Assembly (NCBI GenBank): GCA_002719955.1
Contig: PBFW01000050.1
Coordinates: 1-37,482, forward strand
Origin: Deltaproteobacteria bacterium
GTDB taxonomy: Bacteria > Myxococcota_A > UBA9160 > UBA4427
Direction of reading: 5' to 3'
Length of the DNA: 37,482 nt
Below the pieces are notes generated by a model that had not been told where the DNA came from, searched no databases, and was given only the letters and a program-made list of their open reading frames with translations. The translations under genes were made by a program, and so were the position numbers. This document shows, piece after piece, positions 8,141-18,609 of the stretch (its first letter is position 1; every line of letters begins with the position of its first letter).

Positions 8141-11100
8141 TCAGTGCGAGCCGAGTCCAGTCTCGTGAATCTCCTGGATCGAGCGGACGCCGATGCTCTT
8201 GGTGCGCAGGGCCGCGATCGCATCCGCCGAGGCGCGCGCCGACGCCAACGTCGTGCAATAGGGCACGGCCTGGAGAAGCGCAGCCCGCCGCAGGGACTTC
8301 GAATCCTCGATCGATTTCGGGTCACTGTCGACGGTATTGATCACGAGCACGACGTCGCCGGATTCGATGCGATCCGCCGTATGCGGCTCGCCTTCGTAGA
8401 CCTTGTTGATCACCTCGGCGTCGATTCCTAGGCCCTTGAGCGTCGCCGCGGTTCCCCGGGTCGCCAGAATATCGAAGCCGAGATCCGTGAGCGTTTTGAC
8501 CGGCTCGAAGATCCGAGCGTGCTCGTCCTTGCGGACGGAAACGAGGACCATCCCGCCCTTCATCGGCAAGCTATTTCCCGCCTGGATCTGGGCCTTGGCG
8601 AAGGCGCGCCCAAATTCGGAATCGATCCCCATCACCTCACCGGTGCTCTTCATCTCGGGGCCGAGCAGAACATCGACACCCGCGAATTTCACGAAGGGGA
8701 ATACCGCCTCTTTGACCGAGAAATGCGTGGGAACGATCTCGTCCGTATAGTCGAGTTCCACGAGCGTCTTTCCCGACATGACGAGCGCCGCCATCTTGGC
8801 CAGGGGCACACCGATCGCCTTGGACACGAAGGGCACCGTACGCGAAGCGCGCGGGTTGACTTCGATCACGTAGATCTGCTCGTCCTTCACCGCGTACTGG
8901 ACATTCATCAGCCCGAGCACGCCGATCTCGAGTGCGAGTTGGCGGGTCGCAACGATGATCTCTTCGATTCGCTCCGGGGCCAGAGAATAGGGGGGTAGTG
9001 AACAGGCACTATCGCCCGAATGGACACCCGCCTCCTCGATATGCTCCATGATCCCACCCACGACGACCCGCTCACCGTCGCAGATCGCATCGACATCCAC
9101 CTCGATCGCCTCCGCCAGGAAACGATCGATCAAGACCGGATGTTCCGCGGACGCGCGCACCGCAAAGCGCATATACTGGCGCAGCCCGGCGACATCCTGG
9201 ACGATCTGCATGGCGCGTCCGCCGAGCACATAGGAGGGTCGCACGAGGACGGGGTAGCCGATCTCCCTGGCGATCACCTCGGCCTGCTCCGCGCTGCGGG
9301 CGACGTCCCCGGCCGGACGTTCGAGTCCAAGTTTTTCGAGCACGGCATCGAAGCGCTCCCGATCCTCCGCTCGATCGATCGCATCGGGCGGCGTCCCGAT
9401 GATCGGGGCCCCCGCGGCTTCGAGTGCCACCGCCAATTTCAGCGGTGTCTGGCCCCCGAATTGCACGATCACGCCCTCCGGCTGCTCGATCTCGATGATT
9501 TCGAGCACATCCTCGAGCGTGAGCGGCTCGAAGTAGAGGCGGTCGCTGGTGTCGTAATCCGTCGACACCGTCTCGGGATTGCAGTTGACCATGATGGTCT
9601 CGAACCCCGCGTCGCGAAGCGCAAAGACCGCGTGGACACAGCAATAATCGAACTCGATCCCCTGGCCGATCCGGTTTGGGCCACCCCCCAGAATCATGAT
9701 CTTGCGCTTATCGGTCGGGCGCGCCTCACACTCGTCTTCGTAGGTCGAGTAGAGGTAGGGGGTATGCGCTTCGAATTCGGCGCCACAGGTATCGACCCGC
9801 TTGTAGACGGGCCGGATGCCGAGACGCGCACGAGTCGCGCGGACTTCGGATTCGGAACTCTCCCACAGTGCCGCGATTCGAGCATCCGAGAATCCGAGCT
9901 GCTTCGCTGGGCGAAGCCAGCGTTCGCGTTGCTCGGTATTCGCCGCGATGAGTCGTTTCTCGGCGACCGCGATCTCCTGAAGATTGCGCAAGAACCACCG
10001 ATCGATCTTCGTGCGGTCGAAGATTTCGTCGACGCTGGCGCCCCGCCGGAAGGCTTCGACGATCGCCCAGGGGCGACCCGGGCGCGGCGTGTCGATCTGT
10101 GCCCAGAGCTGCTTCTCGCCGGCTTCGCCCTCGGAGAGATCCGGCGGATCGAATCCCACGTGACCAATCTCGAGAGACCGAATCGCCTTCTGGAAGCTCT
10201 CCTTGAAGGTCCGTCCGATCGCCATCACCTCGCCGACAGATTTCATCTGCGTCGTCAGCTCTGAATTGGCAAGTGGAAATTTCTCGAAGGTGAAGCGCGG
10301 AATCTTCGTGACGACATAATCGATCGTCGGCTCGAAGGAGGCCGGTGTTTCCTTCGTGATGTCGTTTCGGATCTCATCGAGCGCATAGCCAACGGCGAGT
10401 TTCGCCGCGATCTTCGCGATCGGAAAACCCGTCGCCTTCGAGGCCAACGCCGAAGATCGCGACACACGGGGGTTCATCTCGATCACGATCAGCGAACCGT
10501 CTTCCGGATCCACACCGAACTGAACATTCGAGCCGCCCGTGTCGACACCGATCTCGCGCATGATCGCGACCGCCGCGTCGCGCATCTCCTGATATTCACG
10601 GTCCGTAAGGGTCTGCGCCGGTGCGACGGTGATCGAGTCGCCCGTATGCACGCCCATCGCATCGAAGTTCTCGATCGAACAGATCACGACCACGTTGTCC
10701 GCGCGATCGCGCATCACCTCGAGTTCGTATTCCTTCCAGCCGATCACGCTCTGTTCGACCAGGATCTGGTTGCTCGGCGACTGATCGAGCGCCCATTGGA
10801 CCATGCGGTCGAAGTCCCCGTCCTCCTCGCATACGCCACCGCCCGATCCACCCATCGTGAAGCTCGGCCGAATGATCGAGGGCAACTTCGTTCGTTCGAG
10901 GATCTTGCGCGCCTCGGCGATGCTCGTCGCGATCCCCGACGCCGGCATCCGCAGGCCAATCCGATCCATCGCCGCGCGAAAGAGTTCTCGGTCCTCTGCC
11001 TTGTTGATGGCCTCGAGATTCGCGCCGATCAGCTGCACGTCATAGCGCTCGAGGACCCCCGCCTCCGCGAGATCGATCGCGAGGTTCAGAGCCGTCTGTC

Positions 11101-11374
11101 CACCGATCGTCGGAAGCAACGCGTCCGGCCGCTCCGCTGCGATGATCAATTCCACGGAGGGAACGGTCATCGGCTCGACGTAGGTGCGATCCGCGGTCTC
11201 CGGATCGGTCATGATCGTCGCGGGATTCGAGTTCAGGAGCACCACGCGGTACCCCTCCTCCCTCAGCGCCTTGCACGCCTGGGTTCCCGAATAGTCGAAT
11301 TCACAGGCCTGCCCGATCACGATCGGCCCCGAACCGATCACGAGGATCGTCTTGATATCGTCTCTGCGCGGCAC
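8141..11374 (-). CDS. carB: Carbamoyl-phosphate synthase large subunit
   Basis: Makes carbamoyl phosphate from bicarbonate, ammonia delivered by CarA, and two ATP, feeding pyrimidine and arginine synthesis. At 1077 residues it is full length. Two homologous ATP-grasp halves are visible: the first begins [22 protein letters not shown], shown in part, near residue 12, and the second begins [17 protein letters not shown] after residue 550. The C-terminal allosteric domain contains [13 protein letters not shown] and [14 protein letters not shown]. It starts three bases after the carA stop, so the two subunits are made together. It is the last gene of the pyr cluster; recG follows after a 109-base spacer. 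No anomalies are seen. Confidence 0.97.
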   Translation of the reverse strand: MPRRDDIKTILVIGSGPIVIGQACEFDYSGTQACKALREEGYRVVLLNSNPATIMTDPETADRTYVEPMTVPSVELIIAAERPDALLPTIGGQTALNLAIDLAEAGVLERYDVQLIGANLEAINKAEDRELFRAAMDRIGLRMPASGIATSIAEARKILERTKLPSIIRPSFTMGGSGGGVCEEDGDFDRMVQWALDQSPSNQILVEQSVIGWKEYELEVMRDRADNVVVICSIENFDAMGVHTGDSITVAPAQTLTDREYQEMRDAAVAIMREIGVDTGGSNVQFGVDPEDGSLIVIEMNPRVSRSSALASKATGFPIAKIAAKLAVGYALDEIRNDITKETPASFEPTIDYVVTKIPRFTFEKFPLANSELTTQMKSVGEVMAIGRTFKESFQKAIRSLEIGHVGFDPPDLSEGEAGEKQLWAQIDTPRPGRPWAIVEAFRRGASVDEIFDRTKIDRWFLRNLQEIAVAEKRLIAANTEQRERWLRPAKQLGFSDARIAALWESSESEVRATRARLGIRPVYKRVDTCGAEFEAHTPYLYSTYEDECEARPTDKRKIMILGGGPNRIGQGIEFDYCCVHAVFALRDAGFETIMVNCNPETVSTDYDTSDRLYFEPLTLEDVLEIIEIEQPEGVIVQFGGQTPLKLAVALEAAGAPIIGTPPDAIDRAEDRERFDAVLEKLGLERPAGDVARSAEQAEVIAREIGYPVLVRPSYVLGGRAMQIVQDVAGLRQYMRFAVRASAEHPVLIDRFLAEAIEVDVDAICDGERVVVGGIMEHIEEAGVHSGDSACSLPPYSLAPERIEEIIVATRQLALEIGVLGLMNVQYAVKDEQIYVIEVNPRASRTVPFVSKAIGVPLAKMAALVMSGKTLVELDYTDEIVPTHFSVKEAVFPFVKFAGVDVLLGPEMKSTGEVMGIDSEFGRAFAKAQIQAGNSLPMKGGMVLVSVRKDEHARIFEPVKTLTDLGFDILATRGTAATLKGLGIDAEVINKVYEGEPHTADRIESGDVVLVINTVDSDPKSIEDSKSLRRAALLQAVPYCTTLASARASADAIAALRTKSIGVRSIQEIHETGLGSH

Positions 11375-11377
11375 GCT

Positions 11378-12694
11378 CTATCCCGCCCTTCCTGCGCTCT
11401 CCGTGCTTGTGCCCGCGACTCCGCCCTGGGTCCCCGCCGCCCCCCGAGCGGAGGTGCCCGCTCGACAGATTTCCGCTCCGGTCACCCGCTCGCCCGCTGC
11501 TGTCCGCTCGACCATCTGTCGGAAGCGCGCGAAGAAATAGGCCGCGTCGTGGGGTCCCGGAGAGGCCTCCGGATGATATTGCACCGAGAAGAGCGGTCGC
11601 GTCATATGGGCGAGTCCCTCGACGGTCTGGTCATTCAGGTTGATATGGGTGATCTCGACCTCTTCACCCGCTGAGCGAAGGCTGTCTGCTTCGACCGCAT
11701 AACCATGGTTCTCGGCACAGATCGCGACCTTGCCCGTCGCGAGATCCTTGCCTGGCTGATTGCCTCCGTGGTGGCCGAATTTGAGCTTACGCGTCGTGCC
11801 GCCGAGGGCGAGTCCCAGGATCTGATGTCCGAGGCAGATTCCAAAAACGGGCTTGTGCTCAACCAGCTCGCGAACGACCGATCGGACACCTTCGACCGCC
11901 GCCGGATCCCCCGGCCCATTCGAGAGGAAGATCCCATCGGGATCCATGGCGAGCGCATCCGCGGCGGGCGTCGTCGCGGGAACGACCGTCACGTCGAAAC
12001 CCTGCTCGACCAATAATCTCAGGATATTCCGCTTGACCCCGAAATCGTAGGCCACGATCTTGAGGGGACGATCCGGACGTGGCGCACGCGGAAGCTGCCC
12101 TTCGATTCCAGGCCACGCCCCCTCATCGAAGCCATAGGCGGCCTCGCAGGTCACCCGGGCCACCCAATCGTGCCCATCGAGCCCCGGCGCCGTCCGCGCG
12201 AGCTCGATCAATTCAGCACTCTCTTGAAGGGCGGGATCCGTCGAGAGCACGCCGACCTGAGCGCCTCCCTCTCGAATCCGCCGGACCAGGGATCGTGTAT
12301 CGATCCCCGAGAGACCGGGAATGCCGGCCGCGGAAAGCCTGGCGCCCAAGCTCTCCACGGACCGGAAATTGCTGGGTGCTTCGCAGAGTTCCTTCACGAT
12401 GAAGCCCGACAGGAAGGGTTGGCGCGCCTCGTCGTCCATACCGTTCACGCCGACGTTACCGATCTGCGTATAGGTCATCGCGACGATCTGGCCGGCATAG
12501 GAGGGATCGGTGGCGATCTCCTGATAGCCGGTGATGCTCGTGTTGAAGACGACCTCACCCGACCGGACCGCACGAGCGCCAAAGGCCCTGCCTCGATAGA
12601 GGGTTCCATCCGCAAGAGCGAGCGCGGCGGGTGCCGGCTCCCGTCCCAATAGATCTGCGGGGCCCGCAGGCGACTCCTTCTGGTCCGCGGTCAT
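11378..12694 (-). CDS. carA: Carbamoyl-phosphate synthase small (glutaminase) subunit
   Basis: Hydrolyses glutamine and channels ammonia to CarB. The 438-residue protein has the N-terminal CarA domain ([15 protein letters not shown] onward) and a class I glutamine amidotransferase domain with the triad Cys287 in GICLGHQ, His374 and Glu376 in [12 protein letters not shown]. The ATG at 12694 overlaps the pyrC stop in an ATGA junction, which fixes the start; the frame is open further upstream, inside pyrC, and that extension is not used. The last 35 residues are rich in Gly, Ala and Thr, form a low-complexity tail and are probably dispensable. It is translationally coupled to pyrC. Confidence 0.96.
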   Translation of the reverse strand: MTADQKESPAGPADLLGREPAPAALALADGTLYRGRAFGARAVRSGEVVFNTSITGYQEIATDPSYAGQIVAMTYTQIGNVGVNGMDDEARQPFLSGFIVKELCEAPSNFRSVESLGARLSAAGIPGLSGIDTRSLVRRIREGGAQVGVLSTDPALQESAELIELARTAPGLDGHDWVARVTCEAAYGFDEGAWPGIEGQLPRAPRPDRPLKIVAYDFGVKRNILRLLVEQGFDVTVVPATTPAADALAMDPDGIFLSNGPGDPAAVEGVRSVVRELVEHKPVFGICLGHQILGLALGGTTRKLKFGHHGGNQPGKDLATGKVAICAENHGYAVEADSLRSAGEEVEITHINLNDQTVEGLAHMTRPLFSVQYHPEASPGPHDAAYFFARFRQMVERTAAGERVTGAEICRAGTSARGAAGTQGGVAGTSTESAGRAG

Positions 12695-13995
12695 CGAATC
12701 AATACTCCACGATCGTGGTGGTAGACGAGCCGCCCATCGACGATGGTCGCGACCACGCGACCCGTCAGGCGCTGGCCTGCCCACGGAGAATTTCGGCTCT
12801 TGGAGAACCCCTGGATCGGGTCGTAGGTCCATTCCCGTCCGGGGTCGATCAGTGCGACATCACCGGGCCCGCCGATGGCGAGCGCGCCCCCCTCGACGCC
12901 CAGCAACTTCGCAGCATTGGTGGAAAGCCGCCGGATATATTCGAGCGGCGACAGCAAACCGTCGCGAACGAGATCGAGGGTCACCGCCACGGCGGTTTCG
13001 AGGCCGAGCATGCCCGGGGGCGCTTCGGTGAACTCGACCTCTTTCTCGTAACTCGCGTGTGGGGCGTGATCCGTCGCGATCACATCGATCACGCCCTCGG
13101 CCAGACCCGCTCGAAGAGCCTCGATATCCACCGCCTCGCGCAGCGGTGGCGCGACACGGGTGCTGGTATCGAAACCGGCCGTGGCTTCGTCGGTGAGCGT
13201 GAGATGATGCGGGGTGACCTCGGCGGTCACCCGCAGACCACGGTCCCGGGCCTCCTGAATCAAACGAACCGAGCCAGCCGTGGAGACGTGGGCAATATGG
13301 AGATGCGCCCCCGTGAGCGCGGCCAATCGGATATCCCGAGCGACCATGATCTCTTCGGCCGCTGCGGGATTGCCCGGCAGACCGAGCCGCGTCGAGACGG
13401 GCCCCTCGTGGACGACCCCGCCGGCACGCAGCCGACAGTCTTCGGCGTGGACGATGACGGGGACGTCCGGCATCCGGGAATACTCGAGCACGCGACGCAT
13501 CACCGAGGCGTCCATGATCGTCGCGCCATCATCACTGAAGGCGACCGCACCCGCCTCGCGGAGCGCCACCATCTCGGTCATGACTTCGCCCTCGAGACCG
13601 CGTGTCGCGGCGGCGATCGGCAGAATCTTTGCGGGCGATTCTTTCTCGGCGCGGTCGAGGATGTATTTGGTCACCGACGGGTCATCGTTCACCGGAAGGG
13701 TATTCGCCATACAGGCGACCTGGCAGAACCCCCCGGCGACCGCGGCGGTTCCACCCGTCGCAAGGTCTTCTTTGTACTCCTGACCCGGCTCCCGCAAATG
13801 TGCATGGACATCGATCAGACCCGGCACGACCCAGGCGCCTTCGGCATCGAGCACCTCGGCCGCTTCGACCGAAAGATCCGCTCCCAGATCGGTGATCCGC
13901 CCATCCTCGATGAGGCACTCAATCTCACCGACCTCTGCGTCGAGATTCTGGCTCGGATCGATGACCCGGCCGTTTCGAATCAAGAGGCGCGACAT
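12691..13995 (-). CDS. pyrC: Dihydroorotase, type I
   Basis: Cyclises carbamoyl aspartate to dihydroorotate, the third step of UMP synthesis. The 434-residue amidohydrolase begins with [17 protein letters not shown], the opening strand of the small beta domain, then the metal motif [10 protein letters not shown] (about 62-71), and later VIVHAED, HIAHVST and the catalytic region ATDHAPH. Its length and the [16 protein letters not shown] context fit the type I (Bacillus/Aquifex-like) class rather than the shorter E. coli type. Zinc-binding residues are all present, so it is not the inactive PyrC' homologue found beside some aspartate transcarbamylases. It starts two bases after the pyrB stop and overlaps carA by four bases. 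Confidence 0.96.
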   Translation of the reverse strand: MSRLLIRNGRVIDPSQNLDAEVGEIECLIEDGRITDLGADLSVEAAEVLDAEGAWVVPGLIDVHAHLREPGQEYKEDLATGGTAAVAGGFCQVACMANTLPVNDDPSVTKYILDRAEKESPAKILPIAAATRGLEGEVMTEMVALREAGAVAFSDDGATIMDASVMRRVLEYSRMPDVPVIVHAEDCRLRAGGVVHEGPVSTRLGLPGNPAAAEEIMVARDIRLAALTGAHLHIAHVSTAGSVRLIQEARDRGLRVTAEVTPHHLTLTDEATAGFDTSTRVAPPLREAVDIEALRAGLAEGVIDVIATDHAPHASYEKEVEFTEAPPGMLGLETAVAVTLDLVRDGLLSPLEYIRRLSTNAAKLLGVEGGALAIGGPGDVALIDPGREWTYDPIQGFSKSRNSPWAGQRLTGRVVATIVDGRLVYHHDRGVLIR

Positions 13996-13997
13996 GA

Positions 13998-14918
13998 CTA
14001 ACGCCCTCCCCGGCCGGCGACCAGATAGAGGAGCGCCATCCGCAGGGCGACCCCATTGCGGACCTGATCGAGAATCACGCTCGGGCGGTGATCCGCGAGT
14101 TCGTGCGCGAGTTCGACGCCACGATTGACCGGCCCTGGGTGCATCACGATCGCGTCTTCCTTGGCAAAGCGCAGCTTTGCGCGGTCCAAACCGAAGGTCG
14201 CCGCATATTCGCGCACGCTCGGGAAGCAGGCACCTTCGAGGCGCTCCATCTGAATCCGCAACGCCATCACGACATCCGCGCCCTCGATCGCGTCTTTCAG
14301 ACTCGTGAACGCCTTCACCCCGAGATTCTCGATGTCCACCGGAAGCATCGTGGGCGGCCCCGCCACTCGCACCTCGGCACCGAGCTTCGTGAACCCGTAG
14401 ATATTCGAACGGGCGACGCGACTATGTGCGATATCTCCGATGATCGTGACCGTGAGCCCTTCGATCTGCCCCTTCTGCTCGCGCACCGTCAACATGTCGA
14501 GCAAGGCCTGGGAGGGGTGTTCATGCGCCCCGTCTCCCGCATTGATGACGGGAGCTTCGAGAACCTCCGCGAGCCGATGGGGCACACCGGCCACCCTGTG
14601 ACGAACCACGACCGCGTCCGGATCCATCGCATCCAGGGTCTTCGCCGTATCGAGGAGCGTCTCGCGTTTGGTCACGCTCGAACCCGAGACCGAGAAATTG
14701 ACGACATCCGCGGCCAGCCGCTTCCCGGCGATCTCGAAACTCGTCTGCGTCCTGGTCGAAGGCTCGAAAAAGAGGTTGATCAGCGTCCGGCCGCGAAGGG
14801 TCGGGACCTTCTTGACCTCACGGGCTCCAATCTCCTGCATCCGCTCGGCGGTCTCGAGGATCGTGTCGATGTCTTCGCGCGACAGGTCTTCGATTCCAAG
14901 GATGTCACGACCGATCAT
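13998..14918 (-). CDS. pyrB: Aspartate carbamoyltransferase catalytic subunit
   Basis: Transfers the carbamoyl group from carbamoyl phosphate to aspartate, committing it to pyrimidine synthesis. The 306-residue protein has the carbamoyl-phosphate motif FFEPSTRT (about 50-57), [12 protein letters not shown] and the [11 protein letters not shown] motif of the hinge. The aspartate-binding half includes the family segment [13 protein letters not shown] near residues 260-272. No regulatory subunit gene pyrI is nearby; together with type I pyrC this suggests a PyrB-PyrC complex like that of Aquifex, which is inference. The ATG overlaps the pyrR stop by four bases. Confidence 0.97.
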   Translation of the reverse strand: MIGRDILGIEDLSREDIDTILETAERMQEIGAREVKKVPTLRGRTLINLFFEPSTRTQTSFEIAGKRLAADVVNFSVSGSSVTKRETLLDTAKTLDAMDPDAVVVRHRVAGVPHRLAEVLEAPVINAGDGAHEHPSQALLDMLTVREQKGQIEGLTVTIIGDIAHSRVARSNIYGFTKLGAEVRVAGPPTMLPVDIENLGVKAFTSLKDAIEGADVVMALRIQMERLEGACFPSVREYAATFGLDRAKLRFAKEDAIVMHPGPVNRGVELAHELADHRPSVILDQVRNGVALRMALLYLVAGRGGR

Positions 14919-15721
14919 ACTCCCTGCTCCTGTTCTTCTCCGAGGGGAGTTCCGGGGGGAGTTCCGGAGGAAGATAGAGACGGGGAATCCGCAGGCGGGC
15001 CCGCGCGGACGATGAGCCGGAGTTCGCCCACCGCGAACTCGTGACCCTCTTCGATCGCGTCCTTCACCCCGTCCGCTGCAGCGATCTCGGCATGGAAGAT
15101 CACCTTGTCGTCGGGCTGGGTGGGAATATTCTTCCCAACGTAGTCGATCTTGATCGGCAGCTCGCGATGGCCCCGGTCGACGAGTGCGACGACACGGACA
15201 TGGGAGGGGCGACCAAAATCCATGAGCGCATCCATGCCCGCGCGGATCGTCCGGCCCGTGCTGACCACATCCTCGACCAGGATCACCACGCGGTCATCGA
15301 CGGAGGAAGGCATCTCGGTGCGGCGCAGGAGGGGGCGACTCCCTCGGGTCGAGAGGTCATCGCGGTAGAGCGTCGTGTCCAAAATCCCGAGGGGTACCCG
15401 TTGACCGGTCAGGCTTTCGAGATTGTCCGCGAGAATTCGGCCGAGGGGAACACCGCCGTTCGGGATCGCCACCAGATAGAGCCGATCGATTCCATCGGAG
15501 CTCTCGACGATCTCGTGTGCCATGCGCATGAGGGCGCGGCGAATCGCCTGATCGTCGAGGACGACCCGCTCGGGCGTGGAGGGGTCGGGCCCGGCGATTG
15601 ATGCCGCAGAGCCGCCACGCGCCGGAGAAACAGGCGTCGGGGGAACGAGTTCACTCGAAGAAGAGAGTCCCGCGGACGCAGGGCTGGACGACGCGGAGCT
15701 GGACGAAGGGGGAGTCGACAA
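14915..15721 (-). CDS. pyrR: PyrR: pyr mRNA-binding regulator / uracil phosphoribosyltransferase
   Basis: PyrR binds pyr mRNA when UMP is plentiful and usually also converts uracil plus PRPP to UMP. The core runs from about residue 51 ([21 protein letters not shown]) to 240 and holds LYRDDL (118-123), the PRPP loop [13 protein letters not shown] (146-158) and the PyrR signature [20 protein letters not shown] (181-200). The predicted start is TTG at 15721, with GAGG upstream; no other canonical start is apparent near the core. This gives a 50-residue Ser/Pro/Ala-rich N-terminal extension and a 28-residue low-complexity tail, making 268 residues against about 180 normally. A candidate PyrR-binding RNA hairpin ends 12 bases before the start. 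Confidence 0.93.
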   Translation of the reverse strand: MSTPPSSSSASSSPASAGLSSSSELVPPTPVSPARGGSAASIAGPDPSTPERVVLDDQAIRRALMRMAHEIVESSDGIDRLYLVAIPNGGVPLGRILADNLESLTGQRVPLGILDTTLYRDDLSTRGSRPLLRRTEMPSSVDDRVVILVEDVVSTGRTIRAGMDALMDFGRPSHVRVVALVDRGHRELPIKIDYVGKNIPTQPDDKVIFHAEIAAADGVKDAIEEGHEFAVGELRLIVRAGPPADSPSLSSSGTPPGTPLGEEQEQGV

Positions 15722-15732
15722 GAAATGCCTCG

Positions 15733-15767
15733 ATCCTTCCCCGACTCACTGGTCGGGCTTAAAGGAT
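15733..15767 (-). promoter_or_regulatory. PyrR-binding RNA hairpin upstream of pyrR
   Basis: The transcript folds as AUCCUU / AAGGAU outer stem, a UAAG-side internal bulge, a perfect CCCGAC / GUCGGG upper stem and the hexaloop CAGUGA (15751-15746). Known PyrR-binding loops share a stem with a conserved CNGNGA hexaloop and an A-rich UUUAA bulge; both features are here. The 3' side (AAGGAU followed by CGAGG) overlaps or abuts the only ribosome-binding site of pyrR. PyrR binding would therefore hide the site, as described for mycobacterial pyr operons, rather than only steer a downstream terminator, none of which is visible before pyrR. Confidence 0.75.
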
Positions 15768-15778
15768 GAAGTGGATCG

Positions 15779-15795
15779 CGCGGTAGAGTACCGCG
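15779..15795. repeat. Inverted repeat in the pyrR leader region
   Basis: CGCGGTA-GAG-TACCGCG is a perfect seven-base-pair dyad with a three-base centre, 58 bases upstream of the pyrR start. On the minus strand a weak promoter-like pair, TTGCCC and TACTCT with a 16-base spacer, overlaps it, so it could be an operator or the 5' stem of the leader RNA. Neither role is demonstrated. Confidence 0.4.
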
Positions 15796-15861
15796 ACGAT
15801 CGGCGGGGGCAATCATTTTCGGCATCGAGGTGGGAAGATCGCGCGATTCATTCCAGGCGCT

Positions 15862-15885
15862 CGACCTCCGGGGGAGATCCGAGTC
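15862..15885 (-). terminator. Possible terminator hairpin after lepB
   Basis: Just after the lepB stop the minus strand reads CTCGGATCTCC-CCC-GGAGGTCGAG, which can form a stem of about ten pairs with one bulge and one G-U pair. No clear U-run follows. It would separate the lepB unit from the pyr operon, whose own leader begins downstream. Confidence 0.35.
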
Positions 15886-15890
15886 CGCCG

Positions 15891-16802
15891 CTAGCCGGCG
15901 GGATCGCCCTCGCGGAGCGGCGGGGGGCCCCCGACGATGCTCGCCTCGATCGGCTCGCATTTTACGCGTCGGAAGATACGATCCCAGCGTTTCTCCGCCC
16001 TCCACCAGTTGCGGGGATCAAAGAAGGTCAACATGTTGCCCTCGACATCCCAGGACCAGTAGAGGATGACCGCGGGGCCCTTCATCTCCTCGAGCCGAAC
16101 CGTGCCCCAGCCGCGGCTATCGTTCGAATTGTCCCGATTATCGCCCATCATGAAATAGCGGCCGGGTTCGACGATATAGGTCCCGCGATCGAAGCGGGGA
16201 TCGCGGGGGCGCGGATCGTCGAGGACCGCGTGGCGGCAATCGCCGAGATCCTCCCAGGCCTTCGCGTAGTGCTGGCCCCTGTCGTCGACGAATTCCTCCG
16301 CCGCCGGACTCATGTCCGCGGGTACGCCGTTCACGAAGAGCTGCCCCCGCCGCCAGCTGATCTTGTCGCCGGGCAGGCCGACGAGGCGCTTCACGAAATC
16401 TTCGGTCGGCGTACCGTCGGGTGCGAGATCGACCGGCATGATGTTCCGTGAGCCGCGCTCGGTCATCGGTCGGCCGACTTCGAAGACCACGACGTCGCCC
16501 CGCTCGGGAGTCCGCCAACCGGGCAACCGCAAATCCGTAAACGGAATCCGCGGGCCATAGGAGAGCTTGTTCACGAAGAGGTGGTCACCGATCAAGAGGG
16601 TCGGGAACATCGAGCCCGATGGGATCCGAAAGGGCTCGACCAGGAAATGTCGAATCGCGAGCGCGATCGAGATGGCGATGACGAGGGTGACCACCTGATC
16701 AACGATCGCCGTCATCGCGTTCGGAGTCTGCGGCGACGCCTCACCAGGCTCCCCGCTGGCGTCCGAAGCTTCCGGGGGTTCCGTTTGTGTAGAGTCAGCC
16801 AC
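15891..16802 (-). CDS. lepB: Signal peptidase I
   Basis: Cleaves signal peptides from exported proteins at the outer face of the inner membrane. The 303-residue protein starts with GTG one base after the lepA stop. It has an acidic cytoplasmic tail (1-28), one transmembrane helix (about 33-50), then the serine protease domain: catalytic Ser64 in PSGSMFPT, Lys138 in FVKRLVGLPGD and the late motif MMGDNRDNSNDSRGWG. The short C-terminal segment after the core is polar. Only one clear helix is present, as in Gram-positive and many deltaproteobacterial enzymes, unlike E. coli with two. lepA-lepB pairing is common in bacteria. Confidence 0.95.
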   Translation of the reverse strand: MADSTQTEPPEASDASGEPGEASPQTPNAMTAIVDQVVTLVIAISIALAIRHFLVEPFRIPSGSMFPTLLIGDHLFVNKLSYGPRIPFTDLRLPGWRTPERGDVVVFEVGRPMTERGSRNIMPVDLAPDGTPTEDFVKRLVGLPGDKISWRRGQLFVNGVPADMSPAAEEFVDDRGQHYAKAWEDLGDCRHAVLDDPRPRDPRFDRGTYIVEPGRYFMMGDNRDNSNDSRGWGTVRLEEMKGPAVILYWSWDVEGNMLTFFDPRNWWRAEKRWDRIFRRVKCEPIEASIVGGPPPLREGDPAG

Positions 16803-16803
16803 G

Positions 16804-18609
16804 CTAGTCGTCTCCCAATCGCAGGGCGGCCAGGAAGGCTTCCTGCGGAATCTCGACGGAACCGACCATCTTCATCCGCTTCTTCCCTGCTTTTTGCTTC
16901 TCGAGCAACTTGCGTTTGCGCGAAATATCACCGCCGTAGCATTTGGCCAGAACGTTCTTGCGCACGGCCCGAACCGTCGTCCGGGCGATCACGCGCGTTC
17001 CGATTGCCGCCTGGATCGCGATTGGAAATTGCTGTCGCGGTATGAACTCCTTGAGCTTCCGCGCGAGTTCGGATCCCCGGTTGAAGGACTTGTCCTTGTG
17101 CACGATGAGTGAGAGCGCATCGACCGGATCGCCGTTCACCAGAACGTCGAGCTTCACCAGATTCGCAGGACTAAACCCCACCAGCTCGTAGTCGAAGGAG
17201 CCATAGCCCCTTGTCACGCTCTTCAACTTGTCGTGGAAATCCGTCACGATCTCGTTCAGCGGCAGCTCATAACAGACCTGCACCCGGGCGCCATGAACAC
17301 CCATATCCTTCTGGACCCCGCGTCGATCCTGGCAGAGCCCGAGCACCGCCCCGAGATGGTCCGAGGGGACGTGGATGGTCGCTAATACCATCGGTTCCTC
17401 GATCTGTTGGATCTCCTGCGTCTCGGGCAGCGCCGAGGGGCTCTCGATCTCGAAGGGCTCACCCGTCTTCGGCACCACGCGATAGCGCACAGTGGGGGCC
17501 GTCGTGATCAGATCGAGATTGTACTCACGCTCCAGTCGCTCCTGCACGATCTCCGCATGCAGAAAGCCCAGGAAGCCGCAACGAAAACCGAAACCGAGTG
17601 CGGCACTCGTCTCCGGCTCGTAGCTGAAGGATGAATCGTTGAGCTCGAGCTTCTCGAGTGCGGCCTTCAGGTCCTCATAATCCTCGGCATCCACCGGGTA
17701 GAGCCCGGAGAAGACCATCGGCTTGACCTCCTGGAAGCCTTCGAGGGGGTCTGCGGCACCGCCAGCGGCCGTCGTGATCGTATCGCCAATCTGGACGTCG
17801 GAGAGAGTCTTCACCCCCGCGATGAGCATACCCACCTCACCGGCGGTCAATTCCTCGACGCTGCGCGGCTTGGGGTCGATCACGTCCAACCGGGTGATCT
17901 CGTGCTCGAGACCCGAAATCATGAATTTCACCCGCTCGCGACGATGAAGCGAACCGTTCACCATGCGGACGAGCATCACCGCCCCCACATAGGGGTCGAA
18001 CCAGGCATCGAACACGAGCGCTTGCGCGGGCGCATCGAGATCTCCCGCCGGCGCCGGTACCCGATCGACGATCGCCTGCAGGATCGCCTCGATCCCGAAA
18101 CCGGTCTTGGCCGAACACGGCAGGACGTCCGCCGCATCGAGCCCCACCACATCCTCGATTTCCTGGGCGACAGAATCCGGATCCGCCGAGGGCAGATCGA
18201 TCTTGTTCACGATCGGGATCAGTTCGAGATCCGCGTCGACCGCGAGATAGGCATTCGCCAACGTCTGAGCTTCGATCCCTTGCGCCGCATCCACGATCAG
18301 CAGGGCGCCTTCACAGGCGGCCAGCGCACGCGACACCTCGTACGAAAAGTCGACGTGACCGGGCGTGTCGATCAGGTTGAGGATGTAGTGCTCCCCATCC
18401 GCGGCCTGAAAATCCATTCGCGCCGTCTGAGCCTTGATCGTAATCCCGCGCTCGCGCTCGAGCTCCATGTTGTCGAGAAACTGGTCCTTCTTCTCGCGCT
18501 CCGAGATCGCGTGGGTCGCGTCCAGCATGCGATCGGCGAGCGTGCTCTTGCCGTGATCGATATGCGCGATGATGCAGAAATTTCGAATGCGCGATTGATC
18601 GACGCTCAT
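16804..18609 (-). CDS. lepA: Elongation factor 4 (LepA)
   Basis: A ribosome-bound GTPase that back-translocates tRNAs and helps initiation or recovery from stress. The 601-residue protein starts [24 protein letters not shown]-loop AHIDHGKST, switch [10 protein letters not shown], and NKIDLP of the base-recognition motif. Domains II, III and V follow, then the LepA-specific C-terminal domain with [24 protein letters not shown], shown here in part. The ATG overlaps the rmlD stop by four bases (ATGA), which decides the start; the frame is open further upstream inside rmlD. Full length compared with E. coli LepA (599). Confidence 0.97.
   Translation of the reverse strand: MSVDQSRIRNFCIIAHIDHGKSTLADRMLDATHAISEREKKDQFLDNMELERERGITIKAQTARMDFQAADGEHYILNLIDTPGHVDFSYEVSRALAACEGALLIVDAAQGIEAQTLANAYLAVDADLELIPIVNKIDLPSADPDSVAQEIEDVVGLDAADVLPCSAKTGFGIEAILQAIVDRVPAPAGDLDAPAQALVFDAWFDPYVGAVMLVRMVNGSLHRRERVKFMISGLEHEITRLDVIDPKPRSVEELTAGEVGMLIAGVKTLSDVQIGDTITTAAGGAADPLEGFQEVKPMVFSGLYPVDAEDYEDLKAALEKLELNDSSFSYEPETSAALGFGFRCGFLGFLHAEIVQERLEREYNLDLITTAPTVRYRVVPKTGEPFEIESPSALPETQEIQQIEEPMVLATIHVPSDHLGAVLGLCQDRRGVQKDMGVHGARVQVCYELPLNEIVTDFHDKLKSVTRGYGSFDYELVGFSPANLVKLDVLVNGDPVDALSLIVHKDKSFNRGSELARKLKEFIPRQQFPIAIQAAIGTRVIARTTVRAVRKNVLAKCYGGDISRKRKLLEKQKAGKKRMKMVGSVEIPQEAFLAALRLGDD

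Noticed and set aside
8032..8325. N-terminal extension of RecG to 8325
   Set aside because: It overlaps the end of carB and consists of Arg/Ser-rich mirror-like sequence.
6616..8340. 574-codon open frame on the plus strand
   Set aside because: It is antisense to recG, whose helicase motifs are unambiguous; long opposite-strand frames are expected at this base composition.
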